A stretch of 64,000 bases of DNA, taken from assembly GCF_002008165.1 (NCBI RefSeq), contig NZ_MRDM01000014.1:372001-436000 (forward strand), read 5' to 3'. The number at the start of each line of letters is the position of its first letter. Within the stretch, counting starts at the first letter, position 1. This DNA is from Rhizobium laguerreae (lineage in GTDB: Bacteria > Pseudomonadota > Alphaproteobacteria > Rhizobiales > Rhizobiaceae). The notes beneath the pieces are model-generated. The model saw nothing but the letters and a program-made list of their open reading frames with translations. It was not told the DNA's origin and made no database searches. This document shows, in pieces, positions 26,458-34,882 of this stretch. A program made the translations under genes and the position numbers.

Positions 26458-27411
26458 TCAGGCTGCAAGCAGTGTATTGCGAATGAGGTCGAGGACCCTC
26501 TCCGACTCGATGCCGGTGCAGACTACCTGGCTCGGCAAGCCATCCCAGGCGCCATTAGGTGGAAAATGCCGCCCGTCTCGCCTGACGATCGTCTGGCCAT
26601 CGGCGATGCCGCCGCAGACGACACGCACCGCACCCGATATCGATGAGAACAGCTCCGGCGCCACGGCATAGACGCAGGCGCAGCTGTCATGCACCATCAT
26701 GCCGTCTTCGACCGCATGCTTGTAGAAATCGATGTAGGACTGCGAGAGTGCGTCGAGCTGCTTGACCGCCTTGTCACCCCTAGCTGCCATTTCGCCGAGA
26801 TAGCTGCGGCTCATCGTGGTGATTGCGGTGACGTCGAGGCCGATGACGGCCACCTTCCACGGCGCGGTCATGACGATGTCGGCGGCCTCGGGATCACCGT
26901 GGATATTGGCCTCGGCGACCGGCGAGACATTGCCCGGCACATAGAAATTGCCGCCCATGATGACGACGTCCTTCGCCAGCGTCGCAATCTCGGGGTCTTC
27001 CTTCAGCGCCAGCGCCAGATTGGTCATCCGCCCGACGGCAACGAGGCGTACCTCGCCCGGATGGGCGCGCACCGTGTCGATGATAAAGCGATGCGCCGGG
27101 CGCGGATCGAGCGGCAGGTCGATCGTCTCCGGTACGTCGATATCGCCGAGGCCGTTATCGCCATGCACCATGGCCGGCCATGGCCGCTCCGCGCGCGAGG
27201 AATCGATGGTGACGCTGGCGCCTTTGGAAACGGGTGCCGGAATATTCCATTCGCGCTTGAGGAAAAGCGCATTGCGCGTCGTCGTCTCGACCGAGGCATT
27301 ACCGAAAACCGTGGTGATGCCGAGAAGCTCGATCTCGGGATGACGATGCAGGAAGAGAAGCGCCATGGCGTCGTCGACGCCAGGGTCGGTGTCATAAATG
27401 ACCTTGTGCAT
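26458..27411 (-). CDS. Inosine-uridine preferring nucleoside hydrolase family protein
   Basis: 317 aa. The calcium-binding DTDPGVDDAMALLF (residues 7-20) and the later GGNFYVPGNVSPVAEANIHGDPEAA are diagnostic. It cleaves the N-glycosidic bond of ribonucleosides; base preference is not predictable. ATG 27411 follows AGAGGA on the minus strand; a longer in-frame extension upstream is not coding. It lies between cobE and cobA, where it could help salvage ribosides for the lower ligand, but this is guesswork. Confidence 0.9.
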   Translation of the reverse strand: MHKVIYDTDPGVDDAMALLFLHRHPEIELLGITTVFGNASVETTTRNALFLKREWNIPAPVSKGASVTIDSSRAERPWPAMVHGDNGLGDIDVPETIDLPLDPRPAHRFIIDTVRAHPGEVRLVAVGRMTNLALALKEDPEIATLAKDVVIMGGNFYVPGNVSPVAEANIHGDPEAADIVMTAPWKVAVIGLDVTAITTMSRSYLGEMAARGDKAVKQLDALSQSYIDFYKHAVEDGMMVHDSCACVYAVAPELFSSISGAVRVVCGGIADGQTIVRRDGRHFPPNGAWDGLPSQVVCTGIESERVLDLIRNTLLAA

Positions 27412-27481
27412 GAGATATCCTCTAGATGTGAACCGTGAGGCTGCCGGACGGCGCCGCGAATTGGCGCCAACATAACGCCGA

Positions 27482-27901
27482 TCAGGCTTTCTGCAACCCG
27501 CTGCGGGCGACTGCCGCCGTCGCATGTGCAGATTTGATCTTGGCGACAGCAAGCTCGGCATCCGGCCCCGCCGCAGCCAGCGCCGCACCCTCGGCGACGC
27601 CATGGCAGCCGACGCGGGCAAAGACGATTTCCGACGGATTCGCCAGCCGCGGCGTCTCCTCCTCCAGCCGCAGCGCGCCGAAGAACACGGCAGGCACGGA
27701 AAAATGCGCGGCAACGGCAAGGATCGCCGGCTCCAGTCTTCGGCTGTCGATCGAGGCAATGGCTGTGAGTTCCGCCGCGCCGATAGCGGCCGCGTCGAGC
27801 GCCTCGATCGCAAGCGCCAGCATCTCGGCAGGCGGCGTGCCGCGCTCGCAGCCGAGGCCGAGCACGTGGCGCCTCGCCGTATCGAAAGAGATATCACTCA
27901 T
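27482..27901 (-). CDS. cobE: Cobalamin biosynthesis protein CobE
   Basis: 139 aa, matching the CobE/CbiG C-terminal domain: HVLGLGCERGTPPAEMLALAIEAL at the start, LTAIASIDSRRLEPAILAVAAHFSVP in the middle and VARVGCHGVAEGAAL-like text near the end. It is required for the aerobic pathway in Pseudomonas and relatives, with an uncertain role around CobM. The start codon ATG at 27901-27899 overlaps the possible ATG of the divergent TSUP gene. Confidence 0.87.
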   Translation of the reverse strand: MSDISFDTARRHVLGLGCERGTPPAEMLALAIEALDAAAIGAAELTAIASIDSRRLEPAILAVAAHFSVPAVFFGALRLEEETPRLANPSEIVFARVGCHGVAEGAALAAAGPDAELAVAKIKSAHATAAVARSGLQKA

Positions 27902-28787
27902 GGAAACCGTCAAATACGCCCTGCCCATGTCTTTGCAGCCATTGCAGCTTGGGGCGGCAAATGCAACAAGGCCGTCCGAAATCCCTGCCCGGAATACCAT
28001 CTTGCCCGATATCACCTTCCATCTGCTTCTGCTGCTCTGCGCGGCGGCTTTCTTTGCCGGGTTCGTCGATTCCATTGCCGGCGGCGGCGGCCTCATCACC
28101 GTCCCCGTCATGCTGATCGCAGGTTTTCCGCCGCTCCAGACCCTCGGCACCAACAAGGTGCAGTCCCTCTTCGGCGCGGCCTCGGCCACGATCGCTTATG
28201 CCCGCAAGGGCCATGTGCAGCTTGCGGAACAATTGCCGATGGCGCTGATGGCTGTCATGGGCGGTTCGCTCGGCGCGGCACTCGCCACGATCGTTCCAGG
28301 CCAGGTGCTGCAGGCCATCATGCCGGTGCTCCTGGTGGCGATCGCCATCTTCTTCGCCGTCAAGCCGAACCTCAACGACCTCGACACCCACCGCCGCATG
28401 ACCCCCTTTACCTTCGGCCTGACCCTGGTGCCCGTCATCGGCTTCTATGATGGCGTCTTCGGCCCTGGCACGGGCTCCTTCTTCATGCTGACCTTCGTCA
28501 CGCTCGCCGGCCTCGGCATGCTGAAGGCGACGGCCCACACCAAGCTTCTCAATCTCGGCTCGAATTTCGGCGCGCTGATCGTCTTCGCGAGCTTCGGCGC
28601 GATACTCTGGAAGATCGGCCTGTTGATGGGTGCTTGCCAGTTCCTCGGCGCGCAGCTTGGCTCGCGGCTGGCCATGCGCATCGGCGCAAAGCTCATCAAG
28701 CCGCTGCTCGTGATCGTCTGCGTCGCCCTTGCAGTAAAGCTGCTCGCCGATCCGGCAAATCCGCTGCGTGTCTGGCTCGGCGTCTGA
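27900..28787 (+). CDS. TSUP (TauE/SafE/YfcA) family membrane transporter
   Basis: Up to 295 aa with about eight membrane helices. The family hallmark FAGFVDSIAGGGGLITVPVMLIAGFPPLQTLGTNKVQS opens the protein, and GFYDGVFGPGTGSFFMLTFV starts the second half. TSUP proteins export sulfonates, sulfite or other organic anions; the substrate is unknown. The start is uncertain: ATG 27900, ATG 27927 or TTG 28002 (261 aa, the usual length, removing a hydrophilic tail). Confidence 0.85.
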   Translation: METVKYALPMSLQPLQLGAANATRPSEIPARNTILPDITFHLLLLLCAAAFFAGFVDSIAGGGGLITVPVMLIAGFPPLQTLGTNKVQSLFGAASATIAYARKGHVQLAEQLPMALMAVMGGSLGAALATIVPGQVLQAIMPVLLVAIAIFFAVKPNLNDLDTHRRMTPFTFGLTLVPVIGFYDGVFGPGTGSFFMLTFVTLAGLGMLKATAHTKLLNLGSNFGALIVFASFGAILWKIGLLMGACQFLGAQLGSRLAMRIGAKLIKPLLVIVCVALAVKLLADPANPLRVWLGV

Positions 28788-28898
28788 CTCGACCCCTCGA
28801 CCATCTTCCATTACCTCCGGCGTAATTGATAAGGTGCATCGCCTTCCCGCATGATCGGCCTGCCTGGAACTGACGGGCGATCAAAAGGAGATGACCCG

Positions 28899-29264
28899 AT
28901 GAACGACGCAAACACCAACGCAGAGCGCTATCTCGCCATCTGGAACGAGACGGATGCCGCTCGCCGCCGCGCTCTCATTGCCGAGAGCTGGAGCAAAGCC
29001 GCGACCTATATCGACCCACTGATGCGCGGCGAAGGCCATGAGCAGATCAATTCGCTGGTCGAGGCGGTGCAAAACCGCTTCCCCGGTTTCCGCTTCGCCC
29101 TGATCGGGGTGGCCGACGGCTACGGCGACAACCTGCGCTTCTCCTGGGGCCTCGGCCCGGAAAACGGCGATGCGCTGATCAAGGGCACGGATTTCGCCGA
29201 GCTTGAAGGCGGCAAGCTGAAATCCGTCCGCGGTTTCATAGATTTGCTGCCGGAAGCCGCCTGA
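28899..29264 (+). CDS. NTF2-like/SnoaL-type protein
   Basis: 121 aa cone-fold protein. RYLAIWNETDAARRRALIAESWSKAATYIDPLMRGEGHEQINSLVEAVQNRFPGFRF is the standard N-terminal half of the NTF2-like family found with polyketide cyclases and stress proteins. ATG 28899 has AAGGAG seven bases upstream. Its TGA overlaps the ATG of the XRE gene (TGATG), so expression is coupled. Confidence 0.85.
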   Translation: MNDANTNAERYLAIWNETDAARRRALIAESWSKAATYIDPLMRGEGHEQINSLVEAVQNRFPGFRFALIGVADGYGDNLRFSWGLGPENGDALIKGTDFAELEGGKLKSVRGFIDLLPEAA

Positions 29265-30058
29265 TGACGCCGACCGCCCGCTCCCTTGGAGACCATCTGC
29301 GCGAATGGCGCCAGCGCCGCCGCATGAGCCAGCTCGACCTCGCGCTGGAGGCGGAGATCTCGCAGCGGCATCTGAGCTTCATCGAGAGCGGGCGCTCGAC
29401 ACCGAGCCGCGACATGCTGCTGCATCTTGCCGAACGGCTCGACGTACCTCTTCGCGATCGGAACCCGCTGCTGCTCGCGGCGGGTTTCGCTCCTGTTTTT
29501 GCAGAACGCCCGCTCGACGATCCCGCGCTGGAACCGGCCCGTCGCGCCATCGACATGGTGCTGAAAGGGCACGAGCCCTTCCCAGCAATCGCCGTCGACC
29601 GCCATTGGACACTCATCGCGGCCAATGCGGCCATCGCTCCGCTTCTCTCAGCCGTTGCCGACCAGTCTCTGCTCACGCCACCCGTCAACGTACTGCGCCT
29701 CAGCCTGCATCCTCAAGGATTGGCGCCCCATATCAAAAACCTTTCCGAGTGGCGCGCCCACCTTATCGGCAGGCTGCGCCAACAGTTCTCGGCTTCGGGC
29801 GATCCAATGTTGGACAAGCTTTTGAAGGAGTTGCTGTCCTATCCAGCGCCTGAAACTGCTGGCGAGGTCCATACCGACTATGCCGGCATCGCCGTTCCCC
29901 TTCAGCTTTCGACCAAGGCCGGCTTGCTTTCCCTGATCTCGACAACGACTGTGTTCGGCACGCCCGTCGAAATCACTTTGTCGGAACTCGCGGTCGAATC
30001 CTTCTTCCCGGCGGACGAGGAAACGGCTGCCATCCTGCGCAGCCTCGCGCTCAACTGA
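29264..30058 (+). CDS. XRE family regulator with MmyB-like ligand domain
   Basis: 264 aa. The HTH is at residues 8-62 (LGDHLREWRQRRRMSQLDLALEAEISQRHLSFIESGRSTPSRDMLLHLAERL). The rest is the MmyB-like domain, a PAS-like pocket that can bind fatty acids (AIAVDRHWTLIAANAAIAPLL, then NVLRLSLHPQGLAPHIKNL). It likely controls its coupled NTF2-like partner. It converges with cobO with a gap of only five bases. Confidence 0.9.
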   Translation: MTPTARSLGDHLREWRQRRRMSQLDLALEAEISQRHLSFIESGRSTPSRDMLLHLAERLDVPLRDRNPLLLAAGFAPVFAERPLDDPALEPARRAIDMVLKGHEPFPAIAVDRHWTLIAANAAIAPLLSAVADQSLLTPPVNVLRLSLHPQGLAPHIKNLSEWRAHLIGRLRQQFSASGDPMLDKLLKELLSYPAPETAGEVHTDYAGIAVPLQLSTKAGLLSLISTTTVFGTPVEITLSELAVESFFPADEETAAILRSLALN

Positions 30059-30063
30059 CCGCC

Positions 30064-30699
30064 TCAGAACTCCACGCCCGGCTGGCCCTTGATGCCGGAG
30101 CGAAAGGGGTGTTTGACGAGCTCCATCTCGGTCACCAGATCGGCGATTTCGATCAATTCTTCCTTGGCGTTGCGCCCCGTCAGCACGACATGCGTCATAT
30201 GGGGCTTCTCGCTCTTCAGAAAGGCGACGACTTCGTTGATGTCGAGATAGTCGTAGCGAAGCGCGATATTGATCTCGTCGAGCAGCACCATGGAATTGCG
30301 CTCGTCGCGGATCAGCTCCTTGGCCTTTTCCCAGGCGGCGGAGGCTGCGGCGACATCGCGGGCGCGATCCTGCGTTTCCCAGGTAAAACCCTCGCCCATC
30401 GTGTGGAACTGGCAGAGATCGGAGAAATGCTTCTCGATCAGGTCGCGCTCGCCGGTCCACATCGCGCCCTTGATGAACTGCACGACGGCAGACGGCTTGC
30501 CATGGGCGATGTGGCGGAAGATCATCCCAAAGGCAGACGAGGACTTGCCCTTGCCCTTGCCCGTATGGACGATGATCAGCCCCTTGCCATCCGTCTTGGT
30601 GGCCATGATTTTGTCGCGCGCGGCCTTCTTCTTCGCCATTTTCTCGGCGTGGCGTGCATCATCCTTGCCGGTTTCGTTTTCCGGGATCTCGTCACTCAT
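30064..30699 (-). CDS. cobO: Cob(I)yrinic acid a,c-diamide adenosyltransferase CobO
   Basis: 211 aa CobA/BtuR/CobO-type adenosyltransferase. The P-loop is GLIIVHTGKGKGKSSSAFGM; VVQFIKGAMWTGERDLIEKH and VLLDEINIALRYDYLD are conserved. It adenosylates the cobalt of Co(I) corrinoids. Last in the riboswitch-controlled cobP-W-N-O run, starting three bases after the cobN stop. Confidence 0.94.
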   Translation of the reverse strand: MSDEIPENETGKDDARHAEKMAKKKAARDKIMATKTDGKGLIIVHTGKGKGKSSSAFGMIFRHIAHGKPSAVVQFIKGAMWTGERDLIEKHFSDLCQFHTMGEGFTWETQDRARDVAAASAAWEKAKELIRDERNSMVLLDEINIALRYDYLDINEVVAFLKSEKPHMTHVVLTGRNAKEELIEIADLVTEMELVKHPFRSGIKGQPGVEF

Positions 30700-30702
30700 A
30701 GC

Positions 30703-33700
30703 TCACCTCATTCTGTTGTTTGCAGCCAGGTGGAACCGGGCCGAATTGCTGCGCGGCGTCCAGAGGCTGCGTTCGATCGCCTCGCACAGCCGCTCTCTCA
30801 TTTCGTCGAATGCCGCAGGGTTCTTCTCGATCATGAAGTCGCGCACGCCGGCATCGGCGACAAAGGCTTGGTAGACGGCCTCGAAATGATGTTCGCCGAC
30901 TGCGCCCGTCGTCGCCGAAAAGGCGAAGAGATAATCGACCGTAGCAGCGATCTCGGCAGCGCCCTTGTAGCCGTGGCGCATGACACCCGATATCCATTTC
31001 GGATTGACGACGCGCCCGCGCACGACCCGGCCGATCTCCTCTTCCAGCGAACGGATCACTGGCTTTTCCGGCCTGGAATGGTCGTTGTGATAGATCGAGG
31101 GACGCGCGCCGGCGAGCTGTTCGGCCGCCGCCGCCATGCCGCCCTCGAACTGGTAATAATCATCGCTGTCGAGCAGGTCGTGCTCGCGATTGTCCTGGTT
31201 CTGAATCACAGCCTGCACCGAGCGCAGCCGCTCCTCGAACAGACCGCGTTCGGCCTTGCCCTCCTCTCCGGCGCCATAGGCATAGCTGCCCCAGACGAGA
31301 TAGGCCTCGGCAAGATCGGCGCGCCGCTCCCAGCCTTTTTCGTCGATCAGCGGCTGCAGCCCGGCGCCATAGGCGCCGGGTTTCGAGCCGAACACACGAT
31401 AGCCTGCCCGGCGTTTTGCCGACACCTCGTCGAGGCCGGCGGCCGCAAGCCTAGCCGCCTCGCCGCGCATCCGCTCAGCGATGGGATTGTCGCCGACATC
31501 CTCCTCCAGCGCGCCGACGGCGCGGATCGCCTTGTCGAACAGCGCGATCTGCTCGGGAAACGCATCGCGGAAGAAGCCGGAGATCCTGAGCGTCACATCG
31601 ACGCGCGGCCGCCGCAGCATCGCCGGCGGAATGATCTCATAGCCGGTGACCCGGCGCGAACTCGCGTCCCAGAGCGGCTTGACGCCGATCAACGCCAGGG
31701 CCTGGGCGATATCGTCGCCACCAGTGCGCATGTTCGACGTACCCCAGGCCGTCAGCCCGAAGGAGACAGGCCATTCGCCGTGATCCTGCACATAACGGCG
31801 GACAAGCAGTTCCGCCGATTTTTTGCCGAGTTCGTAGGCGGCCGGCGTCGGGACGGCGCGGCTGTCGACGGAGTAGAAATTCCGTCCGGTCGGCAGTACG
31901 TCAGGACGCCCGCGCGTCGGCGCACCGGAGGGTCCGGGTGCGACGAAGCGGCCGTCGAGTCCCTTAAGCAAACCTTCGACCTCGGCCGGGCCACAAGCGA
32001 GGATGGAAGGCTTGAGCCAGGTTTCGATCTCGGACAACACCGCACGCGTCGCTTTCCAGTCCGCTGGGCAGTCCATTTCGCCGGAAACGAACTTTGCGGC
32101 CAGCAGTTCGATACGTTCGACGGTGTCGCCGTTGGTTCGCCATGGGGTATCGAGAATATCTGCAAGGATATCAGGACGCGGGCTCGTCCAAACGACGGCC
32201 ATGTCGCAATCGAGAGGGTCGAAGATGGAGGCACCCCCCTCTGTCCTGTCGGACATCTCCCCCACAAGGGGGGAGATCAGGGATGAGAGGCCTCGCTCAA
32301 TCTCATGCGTCGAAGGAGCGGCATCTTCAAACGGTTCTTTTTCGGGAAGCCCAAGCGACTTGCCGATCTCCCCCCTTGTGGGGGAGATGTCCGGCAGGAC
32401 AGAGGGGGGTATCCCCCGCACGCCGCCACCCAATCCAGCATCCGCCGCAATCGCCCGCTGCAAACTCGCATCGCCCCCCTCACCCAGCCCCCGCGGCACC
32501 CGCGCCAAAGCCACGGTCAGGTCCGTCAGCAACCGCCCCTCTGGCGACACACCGAACACATGCAGTCCATCGCGGATCTGCATTTCCTTGAGGTCGCAGA
32601 GATAGGCGTCGAGCTTCTTCAGCGCCTCGCCCTCGCTTTCGTCCTTGGCGATGCCGGCATCACGGTCGAGGCCGATATCGGTGACGAGATCGAGGATCTG
32701 ACGGCTGAGCAGACGGATGCGGCGGGGATCGCCGCCGGAGGCCTCGTAATATTCGTCAACCAGCGCCTCCAGATCCTTCAGCGGCCCGTAACTCTCGGCC
32801 CGCGTCAAAGGCGGCGTCAGGTGGTCGATGATGACGGCAGCACTGCGGCGCTTGGCCTGCGTGCCCTCGCCTGGATCGTTGACGATGAAGGGATAGAGGT
32901 GCGGCAGCGGACCGAGGATCGCCTCGGGATAACAGCTTTCAGACAGCGCCAGCGCCTTACCCGGCAGCCATTCGAGATTGCCGTGTTTGCCCATATGGAT
33001 GACGGCATGGGCACCGAACTCGCGGCGCAGGAAAGCATAGAAGGCGAGATAGCCGTGCGGCGGCACGAGATCCGGCGAATGATAACTTTCCTTCGGATCG
33101 ATATTATAGCCACGCGCCGGCTGGATGCCGACGAGTAAGTCGCCGAAACGGGCGAAAGGCAGGGCGAAGACGCCCTCGCGAAAATACGGATCGTCTTGCG
33201 GGCTGCCCCAGCGGGCTCTCACCTCATCCTGAATCTTATTGGGAAGAGATTCCAGGAAGCCGTTGTAGCGACTCAGAGAAAGCGTCTCGCGGATGATCTT
33301 TCCGTCGGAACCGGAATTGGTCGGCCCTTCCATCAGGTGGCGGATCAGCGCGTCCCCGTCGGCCGGAATCTCGGCGACCGGATAACCCGCCGCCCGCATG
33401 GCGCGAAGCACCTCTATGGTGCCGGCCGGCGTATCCAAGCCGACGCCGTTGCCAAGTCGACCGTCGCGGTTCGGATAATTCGCCATGACGAGCGCGATGC
33501 GCCGGTCGCCGGCGGAAGTCTTCCGCAGCCGTGCCCAATTGGCGGCAAGCTCCGCCGTATAATGTACCCGGCCGGCCTCGGCCTGGCTGGCGACGATATT
33601 GGTCTCGACGGCAGCATCGTAGCGCGCCGCCGTCTTGAAAGAGATCGCCCGCGCCAGCACCCGGCCGTCGACCTCGGGAAGCGCCACGTTCATGCCGAGA

Positions 33701-34878
33701 TCGCGCGCCGACAGGCCTTGTGAGGAAGAGAGCCATGCCTCCCTCGACGAGGCCGACAGGATCGCCTGAAGCACGATCGCTTCATTCGCCTCCAGCACCG
33801 TCGCCTGCCGGTCCGCACCCGGTGCGGAGACCGCAAAGCCCGTCGTGTTGATGACGACATCGGGTTTCAGCGTCGAAAACACGCTTTCGAGAATGCCTGT
33901 GGAGATGGGATCCTTGAGGCTGTAGGCAAAGATCGGCAGCGGACGGAGGCCGAGTGCGGCCAGTGCCTCGACGAGCGCTTCGATCGGCCCGGTCTCGCCG
34001 CTTTGGACGAGGGCGCGGTAGAAGCTGATGGCGACGATGGGAGGTGCCTGTTGCGTCGAGTTCGTAGTACCCCCCTCTGTCCTGCCGGACATCTCCCCCA
34101 CAAGGGGGGAGATCAGGGATGAGAGGTCTCGCTCCATCTCTTCGGACGAAAGTGCGGCAGCCTCCAACGTTTCTTTTTTGGGAAGCCTTAGCGACTTGCC
34201 AATCTCCCCCCTTGTGGGGGAGATGTCCGGCAGGACAGAGGGGGGTATCTCGAGCTCGGCGGATAAGGCGGGCACCACGCGCGAAGACACCTCCGCAACA
34301 ACCCGCCGCCACTCCTCAACCCCGATCAACCCGCGCCCCGGCCACCAGATGCCCGCCTTCATCAAAGGCACGGCCGGAGCCGGCTTCTCCACGCCAGACA
34401 GCATCGCCTCGGCATAGTCGAGAAACGCCCGCGCGTTGGCATCGCCACCCTCGATCAGATAGGCCCAGAGCGCGTTGAGATCGTCGAGGTGAATGTTGGA
34501 GAAAGGCACCAGCCCCGCATCCGGCCTGGCGTCACCCGGCAGCACCGCGATCAGCGCACCGGCGCGCGCTGCTGCCGCATGCAGCGCCTCCAGCGCATAA
34601 TGAAAGTAGCTGGCACCGCCGAGCGCACGCACGATGATCAGCTTGGCATGCCGCGCCGTGCGCTCGACATAGGTGTCGACCGACATCGGGTGCTTGAGGC
34701 TCATCAGGCTGGCGAGCCGGAGCGAAGGCCCCGCCCCGCGCTCGCGATGGGCGGTTGCGATGGCGGCAAGCTCGCTGTCGGCCGCCGACAGGAACAGGAT
34801 GTCGCCCGGCGTCTGCCCAAGGTCGATTGCCTCCTCGCCGTCGCTGATCGTTCCCTGTTGAGCCAGAAGCAGATGCAT
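30703..34878 (-). CDS. cobN: Aerobic cobaltochelatase subunit CobN with two inserted palindromic-element peptides
   Basis: 1391 aa. CobN is the large Mg-chelatase-H-like subunit that inserts cobalt into hydrogenobyrinic acid a,c-diamide with CobS and CobT. Recognisable text includes VIHMGKHGNLEWLPGKALALSESCYPEAILGPLPHLYPFIVNDPGEGTQAKRR split over the middle, and WGTSNMRTGGDDIAQALALIG and DWRLRYGYKG-like text near the end. Typical CobN is about 1250-1280 aa; the excess of about 120 matches two insertions at residues about 211-270 and 823-882. Each insertion reads PPSVLPDISPTRGEIG, then a Glu/Ala-rich stretch, then SSLISPLVGEMS. They are translations of 178-bp inverted-repeat elements. The frame is open throughout, so the gene may be functional. 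Confidence 0.93.
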   Translation of the reverse strand: MHLLLAQQGTISDGEEAIDLGQTPGDILFLSAADSELAAIATAHRERGAGPSLRLASLMSLKHPMSVDTYVERTARHAKLIIVRALGGASYFHYALEALHAAAARAGALIAVLPGDARPDAGLVPFSNIHLDDLNALWAYLIEGGDANARAFLDYAEAMLSGVEKPAPAVPLMKAGIWWPGRGLIGVEEWRRVVAEVSSRVVPALSAELEIPPSVLPDISPTRGEIGKSLRLPKKETLEAAALSSEEMERDLSSLISPLVGEMSGRTEGGTTNSTQQAPPIVAISFYRALVQSGETGPIEALVEALAALGLRPLPIFAYSLKDPISTGILESVFSTLKPDVVINTTGFAVSAPGADRQATVLEANEAIVLQAILSASSREAWLSSSQGLSARDLGMNVALPEVDGRVLARAISFKTAARYDAAVETNIVASQAEAGRVHYTAELAANWARLRKTSAGDRRIALVMANYPNRDGRLGNGVGLDTPAGTIEVLRAMRAAGYPVAEIPADGDALIRHLMEGPTNSGSDGKIIRETLSLSRYNGFLESLPNKIQDEVRARWGSPQDDPYFREGVFALPFARFGDLLVGIQPARGYNIDPKESYHSPDLVPPHGYLAFYAFLRREFGAHAVIHMGKHGNLEWLPGKALALSESCYPEAILGPLPHLYPFIVNDPGEGTQAKRRSAAVIIDHLTPPLTRAESYGPLKDLEALVDEYYEASGGDPRRIRLLSRQILDLVTDIGLDRDAGIAKDESEGEALKKLDAYLCDLKEMQIRDGLHVFGVSPEGRLLTDLTVALARVPRGLGEGGDASLQRAIAADAGLGGGVRGIPPSVLPDISPTRGEIGKSLGLPEKEPFEDAAPSTHEIERGLSSLISPLVGEMSDRTEGGASIFDPLDCDMAVVWTSPRPDILADILDTPWRTNGDTVERIELLAAKFVSGEMDCPADWKATRAVLSEIETWLKPSILACGPAEVEGLLKGLDGRFVAPGPSGAPTRGRPDVLPTGRNFYSVDSRAVPTPAAYELGKKSAELLVRRYVQDHGEWPVSFGLTAWGTSNMRTGGDDIAQALALIGVKPLWDASSRRVTGYEIIPPAMLRRPRVDVTLRISGFFRDAFPEQIALFDKAIRAVGALEEDVGDNPIAERMRGEAARLAAAGLDEVSAKRRAGYRVFGSKPGAYGAGLQPLIDEKGWERRADLAEAYLVWGSYAYGAGEEGKAERGLFEERLRSVQAVIQNQDNREHDLLDSDDYYQFEGGMAAAAEQLAGARPSIYHNDHSRPEKPVIRSLEEEIGRVVRGRVVNPKWISGVMRHGYKGAAEIAATVDYLFAFSATTGAVGEHHFEAVYQAFVADAGVRDFMIEKNPAAFDEMRERLCEAIERSLWTPRSNSARFHLAANNRMR
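32233..32410. repeat. 178-bp palindromic element A inside cobN
   Basis: Left arm 32233-32278 begins ACCCCCCTCTGTCCTG and right arm 32365-32410 is its reverse complement with one mismatch over 46 bases. The 86-bp centre closely resembles that of element B. Each arm also contains an inner palindrome CTCCCCCACAAGGGGGGAG. Read in the cobN frame it yields about 59 residues without a stop. Confidence 0.95.
34069..34246. repeat. 178-bp palindromic element B inside cobN
   Basis: Same length and orientation as element A. Arms 34069-34114 and 34201-34246 are near-perfect reverse complements. The 86-bp centre differs from that of A at a minority of positions, so the two are older, diverged copies rather than a recent duplication. 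Confidence 0.95.
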
Positions 34879-34882
34879 CGCG

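Noticed and set aside
26458..27897. Extended 479-codon reading of the nucleoside hydrolase
   Set aside because: The first 160 codons are Arg/Ser-rich, antisense-like and overlap cobE; ATG 27411 has a ribosome site and the family N-terminus.
30109..32286. Plus-strand frame of about 725 codons opposite cobO and cobN
   Set aside because: Antisense shadow of two well-defined cob genes; the text shows no domain and crosses a palindromic repeat.
32233..34246. Possible CRISPR repeats in cobN
   Set aside because: Only two copies 1.8 kb apart, each an inverted repeat with an internal centre; no spacers or cas genes.
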